Positions 40,625 through 48,869 of a DNA stretch of 62,005 nt are shown piece by piece. This stretch comes from Myxococcales bacterium (GTDB lineage Bacteria; Myxococcota_A; Polyangia; Nannocystales; Nannocystaceae). A program made the translations under genes and the position numbers. Positions within the stretch are counted from its first letter, which is position 1; every line of letters begins with the position of its first letter. The DNA lies in NCBI GenBank assembly GCA_014240065.1, contig JAAZXR010000025.1, positions 1 through 62,005 on the forward strand, in the 5' to 3' direction. The notes beneath the pieces are model-generated. The model searched no databases. It saw nothing but the letters and a program-made list of their open reading frames with translations, and was not told where the DNA came from.

Positions 40625-41980
40625 ATGGGGAGTCCGGGGCGACTGCACGAACTAGGGCGCGTGGCGATCGAGGAGCCGCGCCTGTTGAGTCGTGCCTTGG
40701 CACACCTCGACAATGTGCAGGTCGCGGCCCAGCTCGACACGATGGAGATTGGTGCCCAAGATCTCGTGCTTCATGCGCTCGGTGTGGCGCGGCGTCCGTC
40801 CGTGCTCGAACATATGCGGCTCGAGTCGGCGGCCAGCATCGTCGCCCGGATCGCCCCCGACGACGCCGCGGCGATCCTCGAAGAACTCGAACTTGATGAC
40901 ATTACAGACATTCTCCAGCAGCTCGAGCCAGAGCGGCTGCGGGAATTGCTCTCGCGTTTCAACCCCGAGGACATCGAAGAGGTCGAGGAGCTGCTCACCT
41001 ATGACCCCGCGACCGCGGGCGGCTTGATGACGCCGGAGACTGTCTCTGTCCGAGACGAGGCCACCGTCGCGGAGGCGCTGCGCACCGTGCAGCAAAAAGA
41101 CGAGCTCCCGGACCAGGTGTTCTACGTCTACGTCGTGGACGAAGATGAGCGGCTCGTCGGCGTGACGAGCCTGCGCATCCTCGTGACGAGGAACCCCGAC
41201 CTCCCCGTGCGAGAGGTGATGCGGACCTCGTTGGTGAGCGTCACGGTCGACACGGATCAAGAGGAGGTGGCGCATATCGTCAGTCGCTACGACGTCGTGT
41301 CCGTCCCGGTCGTAGATTCGCAGGGCTCCCTGCTCGGCGTCGTCACCGTAGACGATGTGGTGGACGTCCTGCGCGAAGAGGCGACGGAAGATATCTTGAA
41401 GATGGCGGGCGCCGGTGAGGCGATCACCGACACGCAGACCTTCGGGACCTCGTTTCGAGCGAGGCTTCCGTGGCTCATGGGCGCGGCGTTCGGTGGACTA
41501 TTGGTCGCGATCTCCTTGTCGAGGTTTGAGGAGGCCCTGCGGACGGTGCCTGTCCTCGCGCTCTTCATGCCGGTGGTCGCCGGCATGGGCGGCAACGTCG
41601 GGACGCAGTCTTCGACCATCGTGGTGCGCGGACTGGCGGTCGGCTACGTCAACCGCGAGATGCTTCGATCCCTGGTGCTGCGTGAGGTGTCGCTCGGCGC
41701 GCTGCTCGGGGTCGTCACTGGACTCTCGGTGTCAGCCGCCGCGGCGACGTTGGGGTTTGAAGGAATCGAGACCCTACCGCTCGTCGGCGTGCTCACGGGA
41801 GGCCTGGTTGGTTCGATGACGATCGCCGCGGGGGTGGGGGCTGGGATCCCGCTGGTGCTCGAGCGCATGCAGATCGATCCCGCGGTGGCGACGGGTCCAT
41901 TTGTGACCACGGCCGTGGACGTGCTCGGCCTGTTGTTTTATTTCGGACTCGCGACCGTGTTGCTGGAGATGCCAGGTTGA
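40625..41980 (+). CDS. mgtE: magnesium transporter MgtE
   Basis: 451 residues, the normal MgtE length. The cytoplasmic N domain has the superhelical repeats (APDDAAAILEELELDDITDI, LEPERLRELLSRFNPEDIEE) and the linking segment YDPATAGGLMTPE. Two CBS domains follow (FYVYVVDEDERLVGVTSLRI; SVPVVDSQGSLLGVVTVDDV). The membrane domain of five helices starts near residue 283 and has PVVAGMGGNVGTQSSTIVVR, the conserved pore and Mg-binding region. MgtE is a Mg2+-gated channel: bound Mg2+ in the N and CBS domains closes it. The recO start overlaps its stop (TTGA), suggesting co-translation. No magnesium riboswitch is obvious in the 70-base gap upstream. Confidence 0.96.
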   Translation: MGSPGRLHELGRVAIEEPRLLSRALAHLDNVQVAAQLDTMEIGAQDLVLHALGVARRPSVLEHMRLESAASIVARIAPDDAAAILEELELDDITDILQQLEPERLRELLSRFNPEDIEEVEELLTYDPATAGGLMTPETVSVRDEATVAEALRTVQQKDELPDQVFYVYVVDEDERLVGVTSLRILVTRNPDLPVREVMRTSLVSVTVDTDQEEVAHIVSRYDVVSVPVVDSQGSLLGVVTVDDVVDVLREEATEDILKMAGAGEAITDTQTFGTSFRARLPWLMGAAFGGLLVAISLSRFEEALRTVPVLALFMPVVAGMGGNVGTQSSTIVVRGLAVGYVNREMLRSLVLREVSLGALLGVVTGLSVSAAAATLGFEGIETLPLVGVLTGGLVGSMTIAAGVGAGIPLVLERMQIDPAVATGPFVTTAVDVLGLLFYFGLATVLLEMPG

Positions 41981-42768
41981 CGGCGACGCGCGCTCCATGG
42001 ACGGGGGCGACCATCGTCTTGAGGACGACCGGGGTGCGCGAGAGTGATCTCGTGGTGGTCCTCCTGTCTGCGGACCGGGGTCGCGTAGAAACCATCGCCC
42101 GTGGGGCGCGGAAGAGCCGGCGCAGATTCCCCGGCGGGCTCCCCGTCGGCGCGCGGGGGGAGGCGGAGGTCCGCCCGGGCCGCGGCGCCCTCGGTAATTT
42201 GGAGCGTTTCGAGTTCACCCGCGACAATTCGGCGATCGGCAAGGACCTGAAACGCTTCGGTTTTGTGTCCTACCTCTGCGAAATTACAGATCAACTCGTG
42301 AGTGGGCATGGCATCGAGGAGGCCATCTATGACGCCCTCGATGACGCCCTCGATGAGGTGTTGGGACAAGATCCCGACCCCGAGACGCTCCGCAGCTACG
42401 AGCTCAAGCTGCTCGATCATCTTGGCTTGCTGCCGTCGCTGTCGAGCTGCTGCGCGTGCGGAGTGGAGGTGGAGGTGGCCCCGGCGCAGGGGGTGGCTTA
42501 CGACATCCCCCGGGGCGGGGTGTTGTGCCCGGAGCACGCGGGGCGCGCAGCCACGCGCCTCGATCCCAGCGTATTGGTGGTGACGCGAGCGCTCCGAACG
42601 GCGTCGGCGCCGGGGGTGCTGTCAAATGCCCCGCTGACCGTGCGTCGCGGGGTGCGCGATTTGTGTCTGCAAGTGGTCCGGCAGCATCTCGTTCGGCCGC
42701 TTAAGTCGGCGGAGTTTTTCGCCCAGATCGCCAGAGATCGTCGCTCTGTGGCCGTTGGCTGCGGTTGA
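41977..42768 (+). CDS. recO: DNA repair protein RecO
   Basis: 263 residues from TTG 41977, overlapping the mgtE stop. The N-terminal OB fold starts GATIVLRTTGVRESDLVVVL and continues through IARGARKSRRRFPGGL. A helical domain follows, with a zinc-binding cluster CCACGVEV ... VLCPEHAG. RecO anneals single strands and, with RecR, loads RecA onto SSB-coated DNA. The only earlier in-frame start is this TTG, with GGAG about 9 bases upstream. A 12-bp direct repeat (GACGCCCTCGAT twice near 42330) lengthens the acidic helical segment. In E. coli recO follows era; here the two are about 38 kb apart. Confidence 0.93.
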   Translation: MTATRAPWTGATIVLRTTGVRESDLVVVLLSADRGRVETIARGARKSRRRFPGGLPVGARGEAEVRPGRGALGNLERFEFTRDNSAIGKDLKRFGFVSYLCEITDQLVSGHGIEEAIYDALDDALDEVLGQDPDPETLRSYELKLLDHLGLLPSLSSCCACGVEVEVAPAQGVAYDIPRGGVLCPEHAGRAATRLDPSVLVVTRALRTASAPGVLSNAPLTVRRGVRDLCLQVVRQHLVRPLKSAEFFAQIARDRRSVAVGCG

Positions 42769-42802
42769 TCCGCGATGGCCGTGCTGTGGTAAAAGCGCGG
42801 AA

Positions 42803-44443
42803 ATGTCGTCGCCGTTCCCACGCAGCGCTCGCTCGCTGGCCGTCCTCTCTCTCGCAGGCGCCGTGGCGTGCAGCATCGACAGCCCAGGCGACGATCCACC
42901 CGACGACGCGTTGTTCTTTCCGATGGGCATGGCGCTCGATCCGGCGCGGGTCCTCGCGGGCGGGGACACCTGCGCTGTGGATGAGGACTGCGGCGCGTTG
43001 GAAGACGGGTGGGGATGCCGCGTGGGGACGTGTCGCCAGCGCTCTCCCTTGCTCTACGTCGCGGCTGCGAACAGCGACCTTCGGTTCAACGGCGGCGCGC
43101 TTCAGGTGTTCAACCTGGACGGTTTCTTCGCCGCGCTCGCGGACACCGCGAACATCGCCGCGCCGGGAATGAGCGTCGACGACGACGTGCCATGTCGCGC
43201 GGTCGCCACGAGGCCGCAGGTCTCCGAGTGCCTGGAGTCGACGTTCGCGCAGACCTCCTACCCTGCGCATGTCGGCAACTTCGCGACGGACTTGGAGCCA
43301 TGGTTCGATCCGGAGACGGGCCGCAAGCTGCTGCTGATGCCCGTGCGCGGAGATCCGAGCGTCGTGTGGTTCGAGCTGGGCAAGCGAGCGGACGCAGGGT
43401 TCGTGTACTGCGGTCAAGGGACTGGCTTTGGAGAGGACGCGGCGCGCTGCGGTGACGCGTTCCGTCTGCGAAACCTCCGAGATGATCCGTCGCTGGAGCG
43501 GCTCTCCATCGAGCCATACGAACTCACGATCTCCCCGGATCCGACGCGTCCCCTCGCTTATCTGGCGCACACCCTCTCATCGTCGGTCACGTTGATCGGC
43601 CTCCGCGGTCTTCGAAACGCGCCGGTCGGCGAGCAGAACCCGGTCATCGTTGATCGCAGCACGATCTTCGCCGCTCCGGGGGTCATCGCCGGCGGCTACG
43701 CCATCGCCGAGCGCCCGTGCGACGAGGAGGCCGCGCCCGCGTTGTCGGTGGAGTGCGAAGACGGAGACAGCGGGCTGGCCTGCACGTCATGCGCGCGCCC
43801 TCTGCTCTACGGGAGCTTCCGCTTCGCCCGCGCGCTGAGCGAGATGGTGGTGTTCGATCTGGAGGAAGACGAGCTGGCGGCTGACCAGAGCTGCGTCGCC
43901 CCGGATGAGCTCGGGACCTCCGGCGGGCTGGTCTGTGACCCCCAACTCTCGCTCGTCAATCAGTTCTCGCCGGGCGGTCTGGCAGGATCCAGCGGCGGCG
44001 CGGTGCCGCGGTTGGGGTCGGTTAAATTTACCGGCGACGGCGAGACCATGTATGTCGTGCAGAGCTCCCCGGCGGCCTTGCTTCGGGTCAACACCAGCAT
44101 CGGTCCCGACGGAGACGTGCGCCGCGAGCCAACGGGATCCGTCGAGGTCTGCGCGCGCCCAGCGGAGCTGACGCTCTACGAGGACGGGGTTAACTCCTAC
44201 GCCCTGGTCAGCTGCTACGCGGTCGGGCAGGTCTACATCGTCGATCTCAACGGCTTCCAGGTGGTGTCTGTGACTCAAGTAGGCACGGGACCACACCGAA
44301 TGACCGTGGACCTGGCTCGGGAGGCCGTGTTTGTCGGGAACACCTTGGACGCGACGATCAGCGTGATCGATATGGGCGACGGACGCGCGACCCGCTTTTC
44401 TGAGATCGGCCGACTGGGTCTGCAAGAACCCTACTCCGGATAA
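42803..44443 (+). CDS. Cys-containing beta-propeller-type lipoprotein
   Basis: 546 residues from ATG 42803 (an in-frame start at 42755 precedes a poor signal). Signal and lipobox: SLAVLSLAGAVACS, Cys23. The mature protein has a Cys cluster (CAVDEDCGALEDGWGCRVGTC) and then repeated strands with YVTN-propeller character: LLYVAAANSDLRFNGGALQV, TMYVVQSSPAALLRV, VGQVYIVDLNGFQVV and FVGNTLDATISVIDMGDG. Surface lipoproteins of this kind are common in Myxococcota and mostly uncharacterised. It is separated by only 3 bases from the next gene, a second large lipoprotein, so the two form an operon and probably one surface complex (inference). Confidence 0.82.
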   Translation: MSSPFPRSARSLAVLSLAGAVACSIDSPGDDPPDDALFFPMGMALDPARVLAGGDTCAVDEDCGALEDGWGCRVGTCRQRSPLLYVAAANSDLRFNGGALQVFNLDGFFAALADTANIAAPGMSVDDDVPCRAVATRPQVSECLESTFAQTSYPAHVGNFATDLEPWFDPETGRKLLLMPVRGDPSVVWFELGKRADAGFVYCGQGTGFGEDAARCGDAFRLRNLRDDPSLERLSIEPYELTISPDPTRPLAYLAHTLSSSVTLIGLRGLRNAPVGEQNPVIVDRSTIFAAPGVIAGGYAIAERPCDEEAAPALSVECEDGDSGLACTSCARPLLYGSFRFARALSEMVVFDLEEDELAADQSCVAPDELGTSGGLVCDPQLSLVNQFSPGGLAGSSGGAVPRLGSVKFTGDGETMYVVQSSPAALLRVNTSIGPDGDVRREPTGSVEVCARPAELTLYEDGVNSYALVSCYAVGQVYIVDLNGFQVVSVTQVGTGPHRMTVDLAREAVFVGNTLDATISVIDMGDGRATRFSEIGRLGLQEPYSG

Positions 44444-44446
44444 CCT

Positions 44447-47400
44447 ATGAGGCGCATAAGAATCAGCTGTCGGGCGGCGATATTGAGCGGCCTCTTTTTC
44501 GGGCTCGCGGGATGTGGAGACGAGAGCAACCCTGACGTCCCAAACAGGGTGTTGGACCGCCCCGTGGACCTGGCGCTGGCCTGCGTGGAGGTGCGATGCG
44601 AGGGGAGCGAAGAGGAGGGCTGCGAGACCGCCGCGCTGCCGGTCGCGTTCTGCGAGGGGGAGTCCAGCGGCTGCGATGTGCGTGACGCACCCCACCTGAT
44701 CGGAGCGGTCGCGAATTCCGAGCGCAACGAGATCGCGTTCTTCCAGCAGTGCTCTGGTAGCCTGGTAGATCTGGATCGACGCACGCCCGGATATCAGTTC
44801 GTCCCCACTGGAGCGCTGCCTTCGGCCGTCGTGAGCGCCGATGATTCGTGCTGGATCGCGTCGGCAAACGCCGGGAGCTGTAACGTCTCTGTGCTGGACA
44901 CCCGCGCGGTGGCGGCGGCCATGTTCGACGTGGACACCGCTGAGACTGGGCTGTCTGGGGCGGTGTCCACCATCGCGCCGCAGCGATTCGATCTGGACGC
45001 GGGGGGCTGGCGGCCGCTGGCGGCCCGGGTGGGCGCTATTTTGAGCGTGCCGTCGGGGCTGTCCCTCAGCACGAATATCCCAGGCGTCACCGTGCCGGAC
45101 GCCTCTCTTTGTCCGGCGGGTCGAGCCAAGAGCGCCTACGTCACGTTCCCGACCTGTGACCTCGTCGCGGAGGTTGATCTCAACACCCAACACATCTTGC
45201 AGAGCTTTCAGTTCGTCGAGGATGAAGACGGCGAGTGGACAGTGCTCGACGCGGGGATATCGCCGGTGTGTTCCGTGGACTGCGCGGGACAGATCAGCCC
45301 GGGGATGGACGAGGGAATCTCGGAGGTCAGCGCGGCCACGCTCGCGCCGACCTCCTTGGAGCTGATTCAACGCCACGTGCAGCAGTCGAGCGACGCCCCC
45401 CTCGACGGGGCAGATTTCGCGGTGGAGGGACAAGCGCTGCTCGTCGGAGGTCAAGGCTCCGACACGCTCTTTGAGATCCTGATCGATGACGACGGGGACT
45501 GGTTCCCGGACGCGAACCAGCTTGAGCTGTTTGAGGCCGGGGGCATCAATTCGATTCACGTGGCGCCGGCGGTCGATTTTGACGTTGAGGGCCGGGTGTG
45601 CGTGGGAACGGAGGGGCAGGCGATCGATCCTCACCAGTTCATCTACGCGGTGGTGGGCGATGGATCAACCCGGGTCGTGGACCGCGCGCTCGCGGCGGAT
45701 CGGTCCTTTATTGGCGTCGAGTGCGACACCCAGGTCGATCCCACGCTCTTTGACGTCAACGAGGCCTGCGTCCCTGCGCCCGCAATTTCTGGCGCAGCCG
45801 TGCCGTTCCAACGCCGTCAATTGGCACGGACTCCCGGGCTCGTCGCACCGGGCGGCGCTCGCTACACGGACTGGGCGTTCATGAAGAAGCGAGGCGAGGT
45901 GGTCGGGGAGGAGTCTTCGTCGGTCCCGCAGGTCGGGACCTGCGGCTCGGTCCTCGGCGTGGGGGTGACGGACGTGGGCGGGCTCACGTTCTCGATCTTC
46001 GATCAGTACCAGGGGCTGCCGGAGGCGCTGGGGGGAGATGACGACATCCCCGATCTTTCGCTGCTGAACCCCTACCTCGGCACGCACATGCTGCAGGCGG
46101 AGATATCTCCGGCCGCGGCGGCCAACGATGTCCTCGGAGAGTGGGAGAACGGGAGCCTCAACTACGGGGCGCTGCCGCGGATGGTGGACACTGGCCTCAT
46201 CCGACAGCTGCCGACAGGGAGCGGGCTGTCGCGCGTCCTCTCCCCGGGGCTGCGGCTCGTGGATTTCGCGTACACGGCGACGTATTCCCCCACCACTTCT
46301 CGCTCGCTGTTGTTGGGCTCGATCGCCAACGAGGACAAGATCGCGGGGGAAGACGACCTCGACAGCACCACGGAGGGTCCGTTGCAACTCGAGCCAGTGG
46401 TGCGCCCGTGGGTTCGCGACTACCGCGGATGGCCCACGGGGAGCTGGGAGCTTCAATGGGAAGGTTCCATCCCGAACACTGCGTCCTCGACCGGGCTTCT
46501 TTCTTGCGACAATCCGGGGTGGGAGGATGTGACGTGCAAGCCCGTTGAGCCTGACGACGCGCGGCTGTCCGATCCGTCCGCGAGCTTTTGCGACGACGGA
46601 GTTATCGCGGGAGACAAGTTGGTCCTGATCGGTTGCGACGAGGACTCAGACTGCGGCATCGCGGGGGCCTGTCTGCTCGCGGCGACCGTTGGGGCCGAGA
46701 GCAGCGGCATCTGCGTCGCGGCCAGCGCCTTGGACGAAGACCCACAGCTACGCGAGGCGTGCACGGAGTTCACTGAAGACCCGTGTGGAGAGGCATATCG
46801 CGAGTTTTTGATCACGCGGGCGTTCCAGTCGGAGCTGTGGATTCAGTCGCTTCCGCGGCGTGAGATGAGCTTCCTGCGAGGTCCAGATCCCGAGGATCCG
46901 GACGGATCAGGCGTGACCGCGTGTGATCCGGAGGGCGGAAATATCGGAGACGCATGCTCGGTCGATGAAGACTGCCCCAGCGGGCTCGACCTGTCCTGCG
47001 TGCTCGGGGAGTGCCAGTGTGTCTCGCCGCTTGAGGAGGTCATCGGCCCCATGATCTGCGGCCCGGAGCAGCCCGAGGCCGGATGTGAGACCCACGCGGA
47101 GTGCTATGACTTGCTCGACAACCAGCCCGAGGATCCCACGCCGGCGGCGGACGGGCAGCGCAACCAGGACTTCTTTTGCGTCGATCAACGTTGTCGCAGG
47201 GCCTGTGAAGACGAGGAGGAGTGCCTCCTTCGGAGACTGCCGGGGCCCCGTTGCTTCAGCGAGTTCGTCCGTTATTCGATCAGCGCCCGGAACTCGTTCG
47301 TCGTTGACGGCCCGGGAGCGCTGGATTTCTTCTCGGATCGCGTGCGTACGGACCCGGACACGTTGGAGTGCCTCGAAACCGAAGGGGCGACCGAAAACGT

Positions 47401-47968
47401 GTCGACGCTGCTCACGTCACGGGTGCCGCTCGGCCCCGACGAGCCCAACCTAGGCCTCCCGCAGTGCCCCGCCGGCCTGCCGTCATCGACGAGCCCGAAC
47501 CCCTGCGTGATCACGACACCGCGCTCAGATTCGGCGTCCTCTCAGTTCCACACCTTCACCTATCAAGGGGATCCGGTGACGGCCGTGAGGGTGAGCACCC
47601 CGGTGGGCTCGTTCGTTCTCGATCTCGTCGACCTGTTCACCTTGGGCTCCTCGCTGCCCGATGAACCGGGCGTTCTGTGGCCAGCCTCGTACCGCGAGTT
47701 TTATCGTGGTCGCTTGCCTCGGGGCTACCGCATGAATTTTGGGACGCTGCAGGCGACCGCGCCCCTCAACCTCTTCGGCCTCAGCGCGGATGGACTCAAC
47801 CCCTTGTACTATCCGGTGAGGATCGTTCCATCGCCGGATTTGACGGAGATGTTCATCGTCGACGCGACGGGATCCGGGAGTCAGTTTGGACTGCGGGGGC
47901 AGGTGCTCAAGGTGTTCGTGAATGGGATCTCCACGGTGGGTGACACGACCTTCGACGGCGTCCGGTAG
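44447..47968 (+). CDS. very large Cys-rich lipoprotein
   Basis: 1173 residues. Signal with lipobox LAGC (AILSGLFFGLAGCGDES). The first 400 residues contain propeller-like strands (SCWIASANAGSCNVSVLDTR, FVEDEDGEWTVLD). From about residue 710 come Cys-rich segments with a DxDC pattern: CDEDSDCGIAGACLL, CSVDEDCPSGLDLSCVLGEC, CETHAECYDLL. The end resembles the end of the preceding protein in style (PDLTEMFIVDATGSGSQFGL). There is no catalytic motif. With dozens of Cys residues it should be heavily disulfide-bonded on the cell surface. It follows the previous lipoprotein by 3 bases. Confidence 0.82.
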   Translation: MRRIRISCRAAILSGLFFGLAGCGDESNPDVPNRVLDRPVDLALACVEVRCEGSEEEGCETAALPVAFCEGESSGCDVRDAPHLIGAVANSERNEIAFFQQCSGSLVDLDRRTPGYQFVPTGALPSAVVSADDSCWIASANAGSCNVSVLDTRAVAAAMFDVDTAETGLSGAVSTIAPQRFDLDAGGWRPLAARVGAILSVPSGLSLSTNIPGVTVPDASLCPAGRAKSAYVTFPTCDLVAEVDLNTQHILQSFQFVEDEDGEWTVLDAGISPVCSVDCAGQISPGMDEGISEVSAATLAPTSLELIQRHVQQSSDAPLDGADFAVEGQALLVGGQGSDTLFEILIDDDGDWFPDANQLELFEAGGINSIHVAPAVDFDVEGRVCVGTEGQAIDPHQFIYAVVGDGSTRVVDRALAADRSFIGVECDTQVDPTLFDVNEACVPAPAISGAAVPFQRRQLARTPGLVAPGGARYTDWAFMKKRGEVVGEESSSVPQVGTCGSVLGVGVTDVGGLTFSIFDQYQGLPEALGGDDDIPDLSLLNPYLGTHMLQAEISPAAAANDVLGEWENGSLNYGALPRMVDTGLIRQLPTGSGLSRVLSPGLRLVDFAYTATYSPTTSRSLLLGSIANEDKIAGEDDLDSTTEGPLQLEPVVRPWVRDYRGWPTGSWELQWEGSIPNTASSTGLLSCDNPGWEDVTCKPVEPDDARLSDPSASFCDDGVIAGDKLVLIGCDEDSDCGIAGACLLAATVGAESSGICVAASALDEDPQLREACTEFTEDPCGEAYREFLITRAFQSELWIQSLPRREMSFLRGPDPEDPDGSGVTACDPEGGNIGDACSVDEDCPSGLDLSCVLGECQCVSPLEEVIGPMICGPEQPEAGCETHAECYDLLDNQPEDPTPAADGQRNQDFFCVDQRCRRACEDEEECLLRRLPGPRCFSEFVRYSISARNSFVVDGPGALDFFSDRVRTDPDTLECLETEGATENVSTLLTSRVPLGPDEPNLGLPQCPAGLPSSTSPNPCVITTPRSDSASSQFHTFTYQGDPVTAVRVSTPVGSFVLDLVDLFTLGSSLPDEPGVLWPASYREFYRGRLPRGYRMNFGTLQATAPLNLFGLSADGLNPLYYPVRIVPSPDLTEMFIVDATGSGSQFGLRGQVLKVFVNGISTVGDTTFDGVR

Positions 47969-48043
47969 CGCGCGATGGTGAGGGCGTGAGGCGAGGACCG
48001 GCGTATTTCCCCCATCCTTTGGCCGCCAACTCGGGGTGAGCGC

Positions 48044-48853
48044 GTGCGAATTGCAGAGCAGACGAGAGGGGGATACGATGGGACCTCCAGGTTCCAAGTG
48101 CCCTTCAGGATCAAACTCGGTGCGCAGTCGATTTTGGTGCCAGTCCAAGAGAATCTCACGCTCGGCCGGCATCCAGACTGCTGGTTGCAACTTTCGGCGG
48201 ACCTCGTCAGTCGGGTGCACGCGGAGCTCGGCGTGGTCGACGACCGGCTCCTCGTCACGGATCGAGGCAGTCGTAACGGCACCTATGTCAACGGTGAGAG
48301 GATCGAGGGGCAGCTTGAGTTGCGACACGGTGACGAGCTCCGGATCGGGCGCGAGAAGATTGTCGTCTCCGTTCTCTCTCCGGAGGATTCTGTCGCCAGC
48401 TTCGAAGAGTTGATCTCGCAGACGATGGGCATGGGGGACGACGCAGGCTTCGCGAGCCTGGTCGGGCAGCTCGTGGGCAAGAGCCTGAAACTCGGTAAGG
48501 TGAAAGACGCGGAGCGGTATCTGCGGAGTATGCTCGTGCAAATTCGCGCGGGCACATTTCACGAGAGTGATGGTGTGATCAGGGAATTCGTGAGAGGGGC
48601 GCTCGGGGTCGCGGAGCAGGCGAATGAGTTCGGATGGATGGACCGAGTGCTGCATCTGTACGCCGAGAAAGGGTGGATCATGAATTCTGCCCTCCTCGAT
48701 GACGTGGAGCGCGTGGCGGCGCTCCAAGCGAACGTCCCCGTCGGCGGGATCGAAGCCTACGAGACCATGCTTCGGAGCAGGCTTCGGCGCAGTCCGAGCG
48801 ACGACCTACACGCGATGATCGCTCGGGTGGCGACGTTGCGCGACGCACACTAG
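48044..48853 (+). CDS. FHA domain protein with a helical C-terminal domain
   Basis: 269 residues from GTG 48044. Residues about 20-110 form a canonical FHA domain: LTLGRHPDCWLQL, LVSRVHAELGV, TDRGSRNGTYVNGERI, HGDELRIG. All phosphothreonine-binding residues (GR, SxxH, RN) are present, so binding is expected. The remaining 150 residues are alpha-helical (FASLVGQLVGKSLKLGKVKD, AERYLRSMLVQIRAGTFHES) and resemble no family I can name, perhaps TPR-like. Cytoplasmic, with no membrane helix. Same direction as the lipoprotein pair, 75 bases downstream, and convergent with the OmpA-family gene. Probable ligands are products of the Ser/Thr kinases (inference). Confidence 0.85.
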   Translation: MRIAEQTRGGYDGTSRFQVPFRIKLGAQSILVPVQENLTLGRHPDCWLQLSADLVSRVHAELGVVDDRLLVTDRGSRNGTYVNGERIEGQLELRHGDELRIGREKIVVSVLSPEDSVASFEELISQTMGMGDDAGFASLVGQLVGKSLKLGKVKDAERYLRSMLVQIRAGTFHESDGVIREFVRGALGVAEQANEFGWMDRVLHLYAEKGWIMNSALLDDVERVAALQANVPVGGIEAYETMLRSRLRRSPSDDLHAMIARVATLRDAH

Positions 48854-48869
48854 CGGGGGACGACGCACG

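Noticed and set aside
43787-45634. Long open frame on the minus strand opposite the two lipoproteins (615 codons)
   Set aside because: The composition is rich in Arg, His and Asp with no recognisable motif. The plus-strand genes have signal peptides and tight spacing.
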